Assembly (NCBI GenBank): GCA_032622095.1
Contig: CP136063.1
Span: 214,229,982 to 214,293,981, forward strand
DNA length: 64,000 bases
Origin: Siphonodentalium dalli
Taxonomy: Eukaryota > Mollusca > Scaphopoda > Gadilida > Siphonodentaliidae
Direction: 5' to 3'
Shown in pieces: positions 19,768 through 33,821 of this stretch. Under the pieces are notes generated by a model. The model ran no database searches. It saw only the letters and a list, made by a program, of their open reading frames with translations, and had not been told where the DNA came from. Position numbers and translations under genes: made by a program. Position 1 is the stretch's first letter, and every line of letters starts with the position of its first letter.

Positions 19768-20925
19768 ACCTTTTGTTTTATACATCAATGCCATCGTATA
19801 TGTAGTATAGAATGATGATACATCGATATACTTAACAGTAGAAGACCCTAACTTAGCGGCATACCAAATTAATTCAGTTTAGAAATAATTACTAAATGGT
19901 CCAGACAATGGATAGTGAAATTCAGTGCTCATATAAAACAAGATCCATGATTATGTCACGAAAAGACAAACAGCTGACATATAAACCTTTAATAATATCT
20001 ATAGTTACAAACAACTTGGTATCATTTGTAACAATATAGGTAGCAGGAGCGACTATATAACTGAAGTTAAAAGGAGAGCGACACAAAAAGTAGCGCTAAC
20101 GAGGAAGTATACATTTGTCATATACAGGAGAATCCTGGAAGGAATTTATTTTGTATATATACGCCCTATTTTAGAGTATGCTTCTCCTGTCTGGGACACC
20201 TGCGCTAAGGGTGAAAGGGATACTTGAAAACGTACAGTACTGGGCAGCAAGAATAGTCAATGGAGCCACGAAACGTTGTAACAACACAGATATCCTAATG
20301 AAAACTGGTTGGGGAACATTGTCAGAGCGTCGAAATATTATGCCAGTTTTATAAAATGTTTTTTAAAATGACACCACCATACCTCTATACATTAGTCCCA
20401 AGATCAATAGAGAATATGCATGGATATCGATATTCACTGATGAAGCATCACCTAGACAAACTGCCTTTTGATTCTGCGTCGTGTTAAAAGTCCTTCCTCC
20501 TTTAATTTGTGGAGTTGTGGAAATCACTCTCAGCTGACGCTAACATACGGAATTGCGCAACCTTATCTGATTTAAAATTAGCTACAGACAGCGACGATAA
20601 TAACACTTACATTTATCACTATTATCATAACTCACGCCCATCGCAAGTTCATCGCCGTAGGCTTCACATTGGGTGTAGTTTTCTTAATCAAGATTTGTGC
20701 GAAAATCACTCAAGATCAAATCATATGTGGAACATTAGAAACGGTGTCTCATTTTATATTACATTGTCCGATATACCGGAAACAACGAAACGAATGCTTC
20801 TCTTGAACATTTAGAAATTTGACTACCGATTCTGCCCTGAAGGAGCAACTACAAAAAGCTTAAATGAAAACATATCTACCTTTAATAAATTTCAGAAATG
20901 TATAACTATGACAGAACGTTTTTTT
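19768..20925 (+). pseudogene. Degenerate second copy of the window's first non-LTR retrotransposon (RT C-terminus)
   Basis: Fragments matching the element at 1-3386 occur in order. GATGATACATCGATATAC corresponds to the FADDTSIYL region, GAAGACCCTAACTTAGCGGC to the next conserved block, ATACGCCCTATTTTAGAGTATGCTTCTCC to the RPILEYASP block. Then come IYHYYHNSRPSQVHRRRL, CSFLNQDLCEN and finally ATGACAGAACGTTTTTTTC. Multiple frameshifts and deletions make it non-functional, and it lacks the 3' (TAA)n tail. It abuts the repeat ending at 19754. Confidence 0.85.
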
Positions 20926-20929
20926 CACA

Positions 20930-22420
20930 AATATAATAACAAATCAACAGCTATGGATGATATATTTTCACAAACCCAATATCTATATAATCTACTTAAG
21001 AGAAACCCACCCAAATTTGATACTATCGTTCTCTGCAAAATACAAACTTTAACATACCTAACAAACCAAACATGTGGCCTTTTTTTTATATAAAATCCAC
21101 AAGAAATTATTTGAGATAATTGAAGTATCTCTCCACCATACTGAACTATTCTGATCAAAACGCCCTGAAAATCCACTAAACGACAAGATGGAAGAACCCG
21201 ATACATTTTGACGAGATTCAATTTGTGATTATTGTTAAAATGACATTAAAGCTGAATTGCTATATCCTCTCTAAAACCAAACAAAACACCTTGATTCTCT
21301 CTCACTTTGACCCATCTTTCTTTGGAAGACAATATTGTTATTACTACTTTGTCACAACCCCCCCCCCCCCCCCCCACATCGCTGACAGATGTGTTCCCGC
21401 CCGATCACTGTCATACTCCCACAATTACCTCAATAAGTCCATGATTTCTCATGGAATTAACGCCCAATCCTGAAATATGTGTTCAGCCTCTCCGAGCACA
21501 AGATGCAACTTGAAACTCAATGTGCAATACAGTGATGAACTGTTTCCTTTAACATTACCATGCACGTACTACTATTCACGATCGAGATGACAAACTTTCA
21601 TACCAGTTACGCTTAACTGTCTGGTGAGCCCGCATACTCGATCCAATCAATTTAAGTGTGGAATTTGCCAGTAGCAGGGAGGGAGTGGGGCGTCAAAATC
21701 GATAAGAATGCCGATTTCCACAAATTTGTATATAACTAGCAGGGTTACCCGACGGTCCCCAGGTTAAAGTGATGTGGAACACTCCTATTGTGGAAATGTT
21801 TATGGGAATATAGAGTACTCTTGCTCAAAGTAGTCATTGTCGTCCGAAACGAAAAAATATATATGAATGTTTTTTCAACAAACATCTAAGCTTCCGGGTG
21901 ATACCGAGCATATGGGAATAATGTAATGGTAGCCGTAAGTTTCCTTAAAGAATGTGAAACATTTTTTTTATTACATGATCCTACTCTTATTACATTCAAT
22001 AAACCCATTCTATAAATTGTGATATTAAAGGTTCGTTTAATAACAGGAAATAGTGCCACGTGACACTTGACTTCCGAATTGTCGTCATGTTTACATTACG
22101 TACGCTACGTCAAACGTTACAAACGCACGAAATAGGCCCATATAGTGACTAATCTGAATTAAGCTCTATATGAACCTAAATAGGACACATTCAAAACAGT
22201 CTTATACATATAATTGTCATATGGATACTATTTAATCTACTTTTTTCATCGACACGGCGTACCAGATAAACGCTCTTTATAATGTGTTTTAACTGCGACC
22301 CGCTCCATTCAACGGAATATGAGTATGGACGGGTACGAGCCCTAAAATAGCTTATTTCAGAATTAAATAAGTTCCATATGAACCTATGTGAATATTTAGG
22401 TCATATATGAACCTATTTGC
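20930..22420. other. No gene recognised; poly-C run and a shared repeat fragment
   Basis: A run of about 17 C lies near 21359-21375. The block 21734-21830 (ACTAGCAGGGTTACCC, CCAGGTTAAAGTGATGTG, ACTCTTGCTCAAA) is the uninterrupted form of a repeat split at 41034/42290. ATAAACGCTCTTTAT occurs at 22266-22280. Confidence 0.4.
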
Positions 22421-22770
22421 ATGAGGATATGTTGACAGATTATGGCATCAACATTTAAAATTTAGCACCGACACTTGGTTGCTGGTCATGTTTCGACGAA
22501 AATTGTTATCATTGTGACCCCGGTGATTTGGAGTAAGGCAATTACGTTACTGACACATCAGAGGCAACCACTTATAGTCAGTGGCCTACAGTTACTGCCA
22601 GTGTTATCGTAAGTTTATGCCGAATCTGGCTCCAATATAAACCCTATCCAATATAAGTGTGTAGCAATACATATCGGGATTTAAATACATGTACACCGTA
22701 AACACGTGCGACGTGTAGTCAATTAATTGGTGCATGTTCGAGAATAAGAACATAAGAACTAAGATCATGT

Positions 22771-22859
22771 CAGAAATCCTTACCAAATGTCCTTGTGGCA
22801 GTGGTATCTCAGCAGAGCGATGTGATATTTCGAGAATACCAGCAATAACGCCCAGAGGG
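22771..22859 (+). CDS. Possible EGF-like exon
   Basis: A plus-strand segment between a candidate acceptor (GATCATGTCAG) and a strong donor (AGAG|GTAAGT near 22858) reads ILTKCPCGSGISAERCDIS. The C-P-C-G-S-G...C spacing resembles the C-terminal part of an EGF-like repeat. About 550 bp downstream (23404-23490) another cysteine-dense plus-strand open segment, GNCYTHLCSGFC, could be a further exon of a secreted protein. Both are weak, resting only on cysteine spacing and splice-like flanks. Confidence 0.25.
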
Positions 22860-23514
22860 TAAGTGCCTACTTTTGGTGGTTTCTACCATAATTCTGCCTG
22901 CGGATGGTCGTTTTCAAGGAGAAATTAGATATGGCAAGGATTGTGAGCAGAATAAAACAGAGTCATCCATATAATTTATGGATGATGCAAGTATAAATGG
23001 ATTTTATCTTGTTTACGCCTAGTTTAGCAATACGCCGAATCAACGATCTGTTCTGGCGAAATCAAGATTATATTATCAAATACTTCAATCAGATATAAAT
23101 TGTTCATTATTTTGAAAGTGACACATAGAGCAGATCGTCGATATATGATTGCTCGTCAGATTAAAGCATTTTTCGTCATCGATGCAATAACTTAATAAAA
23201 TATAGATGTCTGTTTGTTCAGAAATAAGGGTGTGTTTTTGACTTCGTTTCGATTGTTGTCATGATGCCATTATCCGAAATATATTAATATGCACTAAAAG
23301 TGAAACGCTATGCAATCAAGCGTCTGAAATTCAACATGAAGCATCAACAATTCATAGAAATTCGTGTTCCAGATATGTTATGATGTGCAGACGTTGATGC
23401 ACAGTGGTGATGACCGGTGATGGAAATTGCTACACGCATTTATGTTCAGGATTTTGCCATTTGAACGTTCAATATTGTGTCACAAATCACTGCAAACAAG
23501 TATATGAATTCAAG

Positions 23515-23760
23515 TATCTAATCTTCCCTTCAATTTATCAAGTAGTTTGTGCGCCTAAGCTGACAGAACGTACCCTATACATCGATAGTATTGGAGTATA
23601 TCGGTCCGACGGAAAGGGTCAATAAGACCTTAAATGACTAAAATATAAAAATTAGTCGCACTGATTCTGATAGACGGGTACTATATGAATTCAAATCTGC
23701 AATATTCCCAAAACATTGTCAAGCAGTTTGTGCGCCTACGCAGTCGCAGCACTTTAGGTC
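23515..23760. repeat. Local ~190-bp-offset duplication
   Basis: ATGAATTCAAGTATCTAATCTTCCC...CAAGTAGTTTGTGCGCCTA is echoed by ATGAATTCAAATCTGCAATATTCCC...CAAGCAGTTTGTGCGCCTA. Confidence 0.55.
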
Positions 23761-23764
23761 TTGT

Positions 23765-25250
23765 GAGAGATCGTCTGAGTTTATAGACATGCAAATAATT
23801 CACTGATTGGCTTGATGCACTGATGACAGTTATTTTCTAGCCATTGATAGTCACATTAATATTTGAGACAGCTGCTCGCTCTTTTTCCATACACACGGTG
23901 ATCCAGGCTTTAGTTAGATCAGGACAAGTTTATTTATTTCAGTTTTACATTTTTCGAAGCTCCTTTCCGAAGGGTGTCGGGTAGGAATTTGTTCACCCCA
24001 CCGTCCCATATGCAACATGTCATATCTTAATATCATCTCCGCTGACGCTCATATGAGGTCCTTAACCGTTAAAGAATGTCTATCTCTTCATGTAACAAGT
24101 TATATATTGATTCCTGGGTGTAAAATAATACATGTGAATCGAAGACCCCTGCCATTAAACGCTTCTATCCATTAATATGGATTATACATGTATTTCAAAT
24201 AATATATTGCATAAACATGTGCGATCGTTTATCTAATGACCAGTAGTGGTTACTTTTAACATATGCCATCAATTGTATTGTGTACGTTTGTCATAAATAA
24301 ACGTTAATTAGACTCATTATCGCTATGGAATAAAACAATACAAAAACTAAAACTGAGACATTTGACGTTTGGAACGTAGCAATGGAAGAACTCTAACAAT
24401 CTGATATCGCCTGAATGGTGTATATATGGCCCACTTGATCAACGAATTAGATAAGAAAATATTCGAAATAAAAAATATGAAGTACTGACCGTGCATCTAT
24501 ACCCTGACAATTCTTGAAAACTCTCCTTTTTATAAACCCCAACCTTAATGCGTAACAATCACGAACCGTGGTTAATTTGCAATTAAAATGCGTTGAGCAT
24601 AAATGGTGTTATGACTGAGATTCCGCTCTCCGTCAACGGAGTCCCACAATCTAACCAGCAAAATAACGGGACATTAACAGCCCCCACCAGGAGTGGGTTT
24701 ACCGTTCTAAAACGTAATTGTTTAGTTTTCTAAACATCGAAGACTCCAACATAAAATGAACTGTCCCAACTGAACTATATGTGTTCAATTGAAGTTGAAT
24801 AAATAGGTGGATAGCCAAACAATCCTAGTCCATAATGAACTTAAGTATATAAATATAAATAATAAACGCTGGATTCAACGTGGTCATGGAATTTTGACCG
24901 CGATAAAGATCCAGCAAACTCATTCAGGGTTCTTGCAATTTGTTGAATGTTTCTCGCAGTCAAAATCCCATGAACACATTTAATCCGCCGCATTTTTGTT
25001 GTACATGAACATATTGGTTGTCCATCATTGTCATCAACTTATGGTACATAATTCTGATACCGCCATTGGCATTTCAATTATAAACACCAATGTTCTAATC
25101 CAATTAGCATCACTTAATTGAAAATAATAGAATATTAACATATTTTGATCACGTCGTTCAATTTTGCTAAAGAATTAAAATTTTACAAATTTTCACAAAT
25201 TTTATACAGAAAATGGAACTTTTATTCAAAATAACATAAAAAATACCAAC
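23765..25250. other. No gene recognised
   Basis: AT-rich sequence with no convincing exon or RNA gene. Candidate splice motifs are present but without conserved-looking coding segments. Confidence 0.35.
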
Positions 25251-25260
25251 ATTGGTCTAT

Positions 25261-25386
25261 AAAATCAAAATGATCCTTTATTCCGAAAGTAGATGTAGTC
25301 TAGAACATTCTAGGGAATGTTATACAATCAGAATGATCCTTTATTCCGAAAGTAGATGTAGTCTAGAACATTCTAGGGAATGTTAT
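25261..25386 (+). repeat. Near-perfect tandem duplication of ~62 bp
   Basis: AATGATCCTTTATTCCGAAAG...CTAGAACATTCTAGGGAATGTTATA occurs twice in succession with almost no change; each contains the palindrome CTAGAACATTCTAG. Confidence 0.85.
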
Positions 25387-25708
25387 AAAGATCAATACTA
25401 TTGTTGTAGTAGATTGTCGGTTTGTATCGATATACTTTTCGTGAAATTTAAAGGAATTATACCAGATTATACACACATTTATTCCGAAATATTATAATCA
25501 TTTCCATGACAACCAAATCAACACCCAACCATATAAACCATCTATTCGTGTAGGACACATCAAGATCTTCAAAATGACATATCACAGTCCATTTGATAGT
25601 GTGTTGTTCTCAACCAGCACTGCGATGCCAAAAATCACAATTTTTCTCACTAAAAAACCCTAAAATTACCCAAAAACGGCGTTCCAACCACCATACGGAC
25701 TCATATCT

Positions 25709-25716
25709 CCAATAGG
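25709..25716 (+). other. CCAATAGG, left flank of the composite satellite
   Basis: The same 8-mer follows the last unit at 36971-36978. Its GG also forms part of the GGTTACAC terminus, so the duplication can be read as 8 bp (CCAATAGG) or 4 bp (AATA). Confidence 0.7.
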
Positions 25717-26165
25717 TTACACTGGTGTAAATGTTTTCCATAGGCCTCAGTGCTAACGTTTTAGCGTATAGTGTTGGCAATATAAATGTTGGGTCCAAAA
25801 TTTTCTTTAAATCTGAAAAATTGACATTTTGGGAAACTTTTTACACAAAAAAATCATGTCTGTCTAGCAGGGAATTCGCCTTTAAATCTTATGTTTTCGT
25901 AACTAGTGTCAGAACCGCATACAAAAATACAGTCATATTTTAGACCACACCAAAAAATTCAAACTTTACTACAAAGGGTTAATTCCTGTGCCAATGGTTA
26001 TTTTACCTATGGGAAATCATAGGGAAGAGGTGTGATGATTTTGTTATGTGAAAAGCACACAAGGCTATTGACCAATCAGGGCCCAGTGTCTATTTTATTC
26101 TCTCCTATATATTCCTCCCGCATCCGCTAGATGTCACTCGGAACCTTATTTACACCAGTGTAACC
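25715..26165 (+). repeat. A unit 1 (left end of array)
   Basis: 451 bp, ends GGTTACAC and GTGTAACC. Marker variants: GGGAAACTTT and GATTTTGTTATG. Left flank CCAATA is unique sequence. Confidence 0.92.
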
Positions 26166-27067
26166 TAAAGCGATAGCCCGCTTTTTCGCGGAATAATTGT
26201 AACTCCCTACATTTCTTCAGAATTGCCCATCAATGGAAAAAATGTGTTCAAAAACAATATCACTTCTGTGGTTCTTTATTTATCACACACAATTTAACCC
26301 CACCCCCTTTAACAAATTATTCATCAAAAAAGCACAATTTTCCACCACCAGTCATGTTCAGGCCCCATTTTCACTCAGTTTTAGGGGTCTGGTGTTGCAA
26401 ACTTGGATCAGCTATGGAAGACTGTTCAATATTCTTTCCATGAGAGAACTTCTGGTGATGTGAGGTCATTGAGTCCAGATCTGATCAGCTGAGCATCAAG
26501 CGCATGACTTTATCAGCACATTGAAGAATAAAATATGACATTTTCAGGTCTGCAATGGTGATCCAAGATAACTGGATGTGGGTGTATATTGAATTAGTTG
26601 AATAAAGATATGCTCTCTTTGAATTGCTGAAGCATTTTCTTAAATGTGTCCAAGTTTTAGTGCTATTAACCTTCAAATGACCATACCCACCAGTGGAAAT
26701 GACACACTTTTATGATATATATCTGTATATCACTGGCTATAAAATCCAAAATACTTGTTAAATTAGGTTCTTATAACAATTGATATATGTGCCGTTGACA
26801 TGCCCATGTTATGGGTCATTTGCATTATCATGTGACTATTACCACCTTGAAAAATTTTGAAAATACCTTGAAAAATTGGCATTTTTTATGAAAAATCTTA
26901 CTATTATTTTGGCTGATGTAAGTGAAAGAAGGCATCAGCAGCAAGAATAGCCACATCAAGCATGAGATATTCATTGGACTGAAAGACCAGGCTCTGTAAA
27001 ATGCATTAAAATGCTTTAAAGTGACTCCCAGGAATCAAAAATGATAAAAAGCTATTTTTTCCCTTTA
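26166..27067 (+). repeat. B unit 1 (902 bp)
   Basis: Carries variants not seen in the other B units: CTGCAATGGTGATCC and CTTGAAAAATTTTGAAAA. It has TCCAGATCTG with GTCCAAG, a mixture of the two later B types, so it may be closest to the founder. Confidence 0.9.
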
Positions 27068-27518
27068 GGTTACACTGGTGTAAATGTTTTCCATAGGCCT
27101 CAGTGCTAACGTTTTAGCGTATAGTGTTGGCAATATAAATGTTGGGTCCAAAATTTTCTTTAAATCTGAAAAATTGACATTTTGGGAAACTTTTTACACA
27201 AAACAATCATGTCTGTCTAGCAGGGAATTCGCCTTTAAATCTTATGTTTTCGTAACTAGTGTCAGAACCGCATACAAAAATACAGTCATATTTTAGACCA
27301 CACCAAAAAATTCAAACTTCACTACAAAGGGTTAATTCCTGTGCCAATGGTTATTTTACCTATGGGAAATCATAGGGAAGAGGTGTGATGATTTTTTTAT
27401 GTGAAAAGCACACAAGGCTATTGACCAATCAGGGCCCAGTGTCTATTTTATTCTCTCCTATATATTCCTCCCGCATCCGCTAGATGTCACTCGGAACCTT
27501 ATTTACACCAGTGTAACC
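27068..27518 (+). repeat. A unit 2
   Basis: 451 bp; markers GGGAAACTTT, AAAACAATCATG and GATTTTTTTATG. Starts the first A-BBB period. Confidence 0.92.
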
Positions 27519-28417
27519 TAAAGCGATAGCCCGCTTTTTCGCGGAATAATTGTAACTCCCTACATTTCTTCAGAATTGCCCATCAATGGAAAAAATGTGT
27601 TCAAAAACAATATCACTTCTGTGGTTCTTTATTTATCACACACAATTTAACCCCACCCTTTAACAAATTATTCATCAAAAAAGCACAATTTTCCACCACC
27701 AGTCATGTTCAGGCCCCATTTTCACTCAGTTTTAGGGGTCTGGTGTTGCAAACTTGGATCAGCTATGGAAGACTGTTCAATATTCTTTCCATGAGAGAAC
27801 TTCTGGTGATGTGAGGTCATTGAGTCCATATCTGATCAGCTGAGCATCAAGCGCATGACTTTATCAGCACATTGAAGAATAAAATATGACATTTTCAGGT
27901 CTGCAAGGGTGATCCAAGATAACTGGATGTGGGTGTATATTGAATTAGTTGAATAAAGATATGCTCTCTTTGAATTGCTGAAGCATTTTCTTAAATGTGT
28001 CCAAGTTTTAGTGCTATTAACCTTCAAATGACCATACCCACCAGTCGAAATGACACACTTTTATGATATATATCTGTATATCACTGGCTATAAAATCCAA
28101 AATACTTGTTAAATTAGGTTCTTATAACAATTGATATATGTGCCGTTGACATGCCCATGTTATGGGTCATTTGCATTATCATGTGACTATTACCACCTTG
28201 AAATTTTTTGAAAATACCTTGAAAAATTGGCATTTTTTATGAAAAATCTTACTATTATTTTGGCTGATGTAAGTGAAAGAAGGCATCAGCAGCAAGAATA
28301 GCCACATCAAGCATGAGATATTCATTGGACTGAAAGACCAGGCTCTGTAAAATGCATTAAAATGCTTTAAAGTGACTCCCAGGAATCAAAAATGATAAAA
28401 AGCTATTTTTTCCCTTT
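27519..28417 (+). repeat. B unit 2 (beta type)
   Basis: Markers TCCATATCTG and GTCCAAG define beta. It has a two-base shortening in CCCCACCCTTT that breaks the plus-strand open frame, and a unique CCAGTCGAAATG. Confidence 0.9.
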
Positions 28418-29315
28418 TAAAGCGATAGCCCGCTTTTTCGCGGAATAATTGTAACTCCCTACATTTCTTCAGAATTGCCCATCAATGGAAAAAATGTGTT
28501 CAAAAACAATATCATTTCTGTGGTTCTTTATTTATCACACACAATTTAACCCCACCCCCTTTAACAAATTATTCATCAAAAAAGCACAATTTTCCACCAC
28601 CAGTCATGTTCAGGCCCCATTTTCACTCAGTTTTAGGGGTCTGGTGTTGCAAACTTGGATCAGCTATGGAAGACTGTTCAATATTCTTTCCATGAGAGAA
28701 CTTCTGGTGATGTGAGGTCATTGAGTCCAGATCTGATCAGCTGAGCATCAAGCGCATGACTTTATCAGCACATTGAAGAATAAAATATGACATTTTCAGG
28801 TCTGCAAGGGTGATCCAAGATAACTGGATGTGGGTGTATATTGAATTAGTTGAATAAAGATATGCTCTCTTTGAATTGCTGAAGCATTTTCTTAAATGTG
28901 TCTAAGTTTTAGTGCTATTAACCTTCAAATGACCATACCCACCAGTGGAAATGACACACTTTTATGATATATATCTGTATATCACTGGCTATAAAATCCA
29001 AAATACTTGTTAAATTAGGTTCTTATAACAATTGATATATGTGCCGTTGACATGCCCATGTTATGGGTCATTTGCATTATCATGTGACTATTACCACCTT
29101 GAAATTTTTTGAAAATACCTTGAAAAATTGGCATTTTTTATGAAAAATCTTACTATTATTTTGGCTGATGTAAGTGAAAGAAGGCATCAGCAGCAAGAAT
29201 AGCCACATCAAGCATGAGATATTCATTGGACTGAAAGACCAGGCTCTGTAAAATGCATTAAAATGCTTTAAAGTGACTCCCAGGAATCAAAAATGATAAA
29301 AAGCTATTTTTTCCC
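28418..29315 (+). repeat. B unit 3 (alpha type)
   Basis: Markers TCCAGATCTG, GTCTAAG and ATCATTTCTG. Its 3' junction with the next B is CCCTAAAGCG. Confidence 0.9.
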
Positions 29316-30217
29316 TAAAGCGATAGCCCGCTTTTTCGCGGAATAATTGTAACTCCCTACATTTCTTCAGAATTGCCCATCAATGGAAAAAATGTGTTCA
29401 AAAACAATATCACTTCTGTGGTTCTTTATTTATCACACACAATTTAACCCCACCCCCTTTAACAAATTATTCATCAAAAAAGCACAATTTTCCACCACCA
29501 GTCATGTTCAGGCCCCATTTTCACTCAGTTTTAGGGGTCTGGTGTTGCAAACTTGGATCAGCTATGGAAGACTGTTCAATATTCTTTCCATGAGAGAACT
29601 TCTGGTGATGTGAGGTCATTGAGTCCATATCTGATCAGCTGAGCATCAAGCGCATGACTTTATCAGCACATTGAAGAATAAAATATGACATTTTCAGGTC
29701 TGCAAGGGTGATCCAAGATAACTGGATGTGGGTGTATATTGAATTAGTTGAATAAAGATATGCTCTCTTTGAATTGCTGAAGCATTTTCTTAAATGTGTC
29801 CAAGTTTTAGTGCTATTAACCTTCAAATGACCATACCCACCAGTGGAAATGACACACTTTTATGATATATATCTGTATATCACTGGCTATAAAATCCAAA
29901 ATACTTGTTAAATTAGGTTCTTATAACAATTGATATATGTGCCGTTGACATGCCCATGTTATGGGTCATATGCATTATCATGTGACTATTACCACCTTGA
30001 AATTTTTTGAAAATACCTTGAAAAATTGGCATTTTTTATGAAAAATCTTACTATTATTTTGGCTGATGTAAGTGAAAGAAGGCATCAGCAGCAAGAATAG
30101 CCACATCAAGCATGAGATATTCATTGGACTGAAAGACCAGGCTCTGTAAAATGCATTAAAATGCTTTAAAGTGACTCCCAGGAATCAAAAATGATAAAAA
30201 GCTATTTTTTCCCTTTA
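29316..30217 (+). repeat. B unit 4 (beta type)
   Basis: Beta markers; a private GGGTCATATGCAT. Confidence 0.9.
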
Positions 30218-30668
30218 GGTTACACTGGTGTAAATGTTTTCCATAGGCCTCAGTGCTAACGTTTTAGCGTATAGTGTTGGCAATATAAATGTTGGGTCCA
30301 AAATTTTCTTTAAATCTGAAAAATTGACATTTTGGGAAACTTTTTACACAAAAAAATCATGTCTGTCTAGCAGGGAATTCGCCTTTAAATCTTATGTTTT
30401 CGTAACTAGTGTCAGAACCGCATACAAAAATACAGTCATATTTTAGACCACACCAAAAAATTCAAACTTCACTACAAAGGGTTAATTCCTGTGCCAATGG
30501 TTATTTTACCTATGGGAAATCATAGGGAAGAGGTGTGATGATTTTGTTATGTGAAAAGCACACAAGGCTATTGACCAATCAGGGCCCAGTGTCTATTTTA
30601 TTCTCTCCTATATATTCCTCCCGCATCCGCTAGATGTCACTCGGAACCTTATTTACACCAGTGTAACC
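30218..30668 (+). repeat. A unit 3
   Basis: 451 bp; shares GATTTTGTTATG with A unit 1 rather than with its neighbours. Confidence 0.92.
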
Positions 30669-31570
30669 TAAAGCGATAGCCCGCTTTTTCGCGGAATAAT
30701 TGTAACTCCCTACATTTCTTCAGAATTGCCCATCAATGGAAAAAATGTGTTCAAAAACAATATCACTTCTGTGGTTCTTTATTTATCACACACAATTTAA
30801 CCCCACCCCCTTTAACAAATTATTCATCAAAAAAGCACAATTTTCCACCACCAGTCATGTTCAGGCCCCATTTTCACTCAGTTTTAGGGGTCTGGTGTTG
30901 CAAACTTGGATCAGCTATGGAAGACTGTTCAATATTCTTTCCATGAGAGAACTTCTGGTGATGTGAGGTCATTGAGTCCAGATCTGATCAGCTGAGCATC
31001 AAGCGCATGACTTTATCAGCACATTGAAGAATAAAATATGACATTTTCAGGTCTGCAAGGGTGATCCAAGATAACTGGATGTGGGTGTATATTGAATTAG
31101 TTGAATAAAGATATGCTCTCTTTGAATTGCTGAAGCATTTTCTTAAATGTGTCTAAGTTTTAGTGCTATTAACCTTCAAATGACCATACCCACCAGTGGA
31201 AATGACACACTTTTATGATATATATCTGTATATCACTGGCTATAAAATCCAAAATACTTGTTAAATTAGGTTCTTATAACAATTGATATATGTGCCGTTG
31301 ACATGCCCATGTTATGGGTCATTTGCATTATCATGTGACTATTACCACCTTGAAATTTTTTGAAAATACCTTGAAAAATTGGCATTTTTTATGAAAAATC
31401 TTACTATTATTTTGGCTGATGTAAGTGAAAGAAGGCATCAGCAGCAAGAATAGCCACATCAAGCATGAGATATTCATTGGACTGAAAGACCAGGCTCTGT
31501 AAAATGCATTAAAATGCTTTAAAGTGACTCCCAGGAATCAAAAATGATAAAAAAGCTATTTTTTCCCTTT
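30669..31570 (+). repeat. B unit 5 (alpha type)
   Basis: Alpha markers TCCAGATCTG and GTCTAAG but with ATCACTTCTG. One extra A in GATAAAAAAGC near the end. Confidence 0.9.
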
Positions 31571-32468
31571 TAAAGCGATAGCCCGCTTTTTCGCGGAATA
31601 ATTGTAACTCCCTACATTTCTTCAGAATTGCCCATCAATGGAAAAAATGTGTTCAAAAACAATATCATTTCTGTGGTTCTTTATTTATCACACACAATTT
31701 AACCCCACCCCCTTTAACAAATTATTCATCAAAAAAGCACAATTTTCCACCACCAGTCATGTTCAGGCCCCATTTTCACTCAGTTTTAGGGGTCTGGTGT
31801 TGCAAACTTGGATCAGCTATGGAAGACTGTTCAATATTCTTTCCATGAGAGAACTTCTGGTGATGTGAGGTCATTGAGTCCAGATCTGATCAGCTGAGCA
31901 TCAAGCGCATGACTTTATCAGCACATTGAAGAATAAAATATGACATTTTCAGGTCTGCAAGGGTGATCCAAGATAACTGGATGTGGGTGTATATTGAATT
32001 AGTTGAATAAAGATATGCTCTCTTTGAATTGCTGAAGCATTTTCTTAAATGTGTCTAAGTTTTAGTGCTATTAACCTTCAAATGACCATACCCACCAGTG
32101 GAAATGACACACTTTTATGATATATATCTGTATATCACTGGCTATAAAATCCAAAATACTTGTTAAATTAGGTTCTTATAACAATTGATATATGTGCCGT
32201 TGACATGCCCATGTTATGGGTCATTTGCATTATCATGTGACTATTACCACCTTGAAATTTTTTGAAAATACCTTGAAAAATTGGCATTTTTTATGAAAAA
32301 TCTTACTATTATTTTGGCTGATGTAAGTGAAAGAAGGCATCAGCAGCAAGAATAGCCACATCAAGCATGAGATATTCATTGGACTGAAAGACCAGGCTCT
32401 GTAAAATGCATTAAAATGCTTTAAAGTGACTCCCAGGAATCAAAAATGATAAAAAGCTATTTTTTCCC
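31571..32468 (+). repeat. B unit 6 (alpha type)
   Basis: Alpha markers with ATCATTTCTG; junction to the next B is CCCTAAAGCG, as after B3 and B8. Confidence 0.9.
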
Positions 32469-33370
32469 TAAAGCGATAGCCCGCTTTTTCGCGGAATAAT
32501 TGTAACTCCCTACATTTCTTCAGAATTGCCCATCAATGGAAAAAATGTGTTCAAAATCAATATCACTTCTGTGGTTCTTTATTTATCACACACAATTTAA
32601 CCCCACCCCCTTTAACAAATTATTCATCAAAAAAGCACAATTTTCCACCACCAGTCATGTTCAGGCCCCATTTTCACTCAGTTTTAGGGGTCTGGTGTTG
32701 CAAACTTGGATCAGCTATGGAAGACTGTTCAATATTCTTTCCATGAGAGAACTTCTGGTGATGTGAGGTCATTGAGTCCATATCTGATCAGCTGAGCATC
32801 AAGCGCATGACTTTATCAGCACATTGAAGAATAAAATATGACATTTTCAGGTCTGCAAGGGTGATCCAAGATAACTGGATGTGGGTGTATATTGAATTAG
32901 TTGAATAAAGATATGCTCTCTTTGAATTGCTGAAGCATTTTCTTAAATGTGTCCAAGTTTTAGTGCTATTAACCTTCAAATGACCATACCCACCAGTGGA
33001 AATGACACACTTTTATTATATATATCTGTATATCACTGGCTATAAAATCCAAAATACTTGTTAAATTAGGTTCTTATAACAATTGATATATGTGTCGTTG
33101 ACATGCCCATGTTATGGGTCATTTGCATTATCATGTGACTATTACCACCTTGAAATTTTTTGAAAATACCTTGAAAAATTGGCATTTTTTATGAAAAATC
33201 TTACTATTATTTTGGCTGATGTAAGTGAAAGAAGGCATCAGCAGCAAGAATAGCCACATCAAGCATGAGATATTCATTGGACTGAAAGACCAGGCTCTGT
33301 AAAATGCATTAAAATGCTTTAAAGTGACTCCCAGGAATCAAAAATGATAAAAAGCTATTTTTTCCCTTTA
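32469..33370 (+). repeat. B unit 7 (beta type)
   Basis: Beta markers plus TTTTATTATATATA and TGTGTCGTTGAC, the pair of changes shared with B10. Private CAAAATCAATATC. Confidence 0.9.
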
Positions 33371-33821
33371 GGTTACACTGGTGTAAATGTTTTCCATAGG
33401 CCTCAGTGCTAACGTTTTAGCGTATAGTGTTGGCAATATAAATGTTGGGTCCAAAATTTTCTTTAAATCTGAAAAATTGACATTTTGGTAAACTTTTTAC
33501 ACAAAAAAATCATGTCTGTCTAGCAGGGAATTCGCCTTTAAATCTTATGTTTTCGTAACTAGTGTCAGAACCGCATACAAAAATACAGTCATATTTTAGA
33601 CCACACCAAAAAATTCAAACTTCACTACAAAGGGTTAATTCCTGTGCCAATGGTTATTTTACCTATGGGAAATCATAGGGAAGAGGTGTGATGATTTTTT
33701 TATGTGAAAAGCACACAAGGCTATTGACCAATCAGGGCCCAGTGTCTATTTTATTCTCTCCTATATATTCCTCCCGCATCCGCTAGATGTCACTCGGAAC
33801 CTTATTTACACCAGTGTAACC
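33371..33821 (+). repeat. A unit 4
   Basis: 451 bp; GGTAAACTTT and GATTTTTTTATG, both shared with A5. Confidence 0.92.
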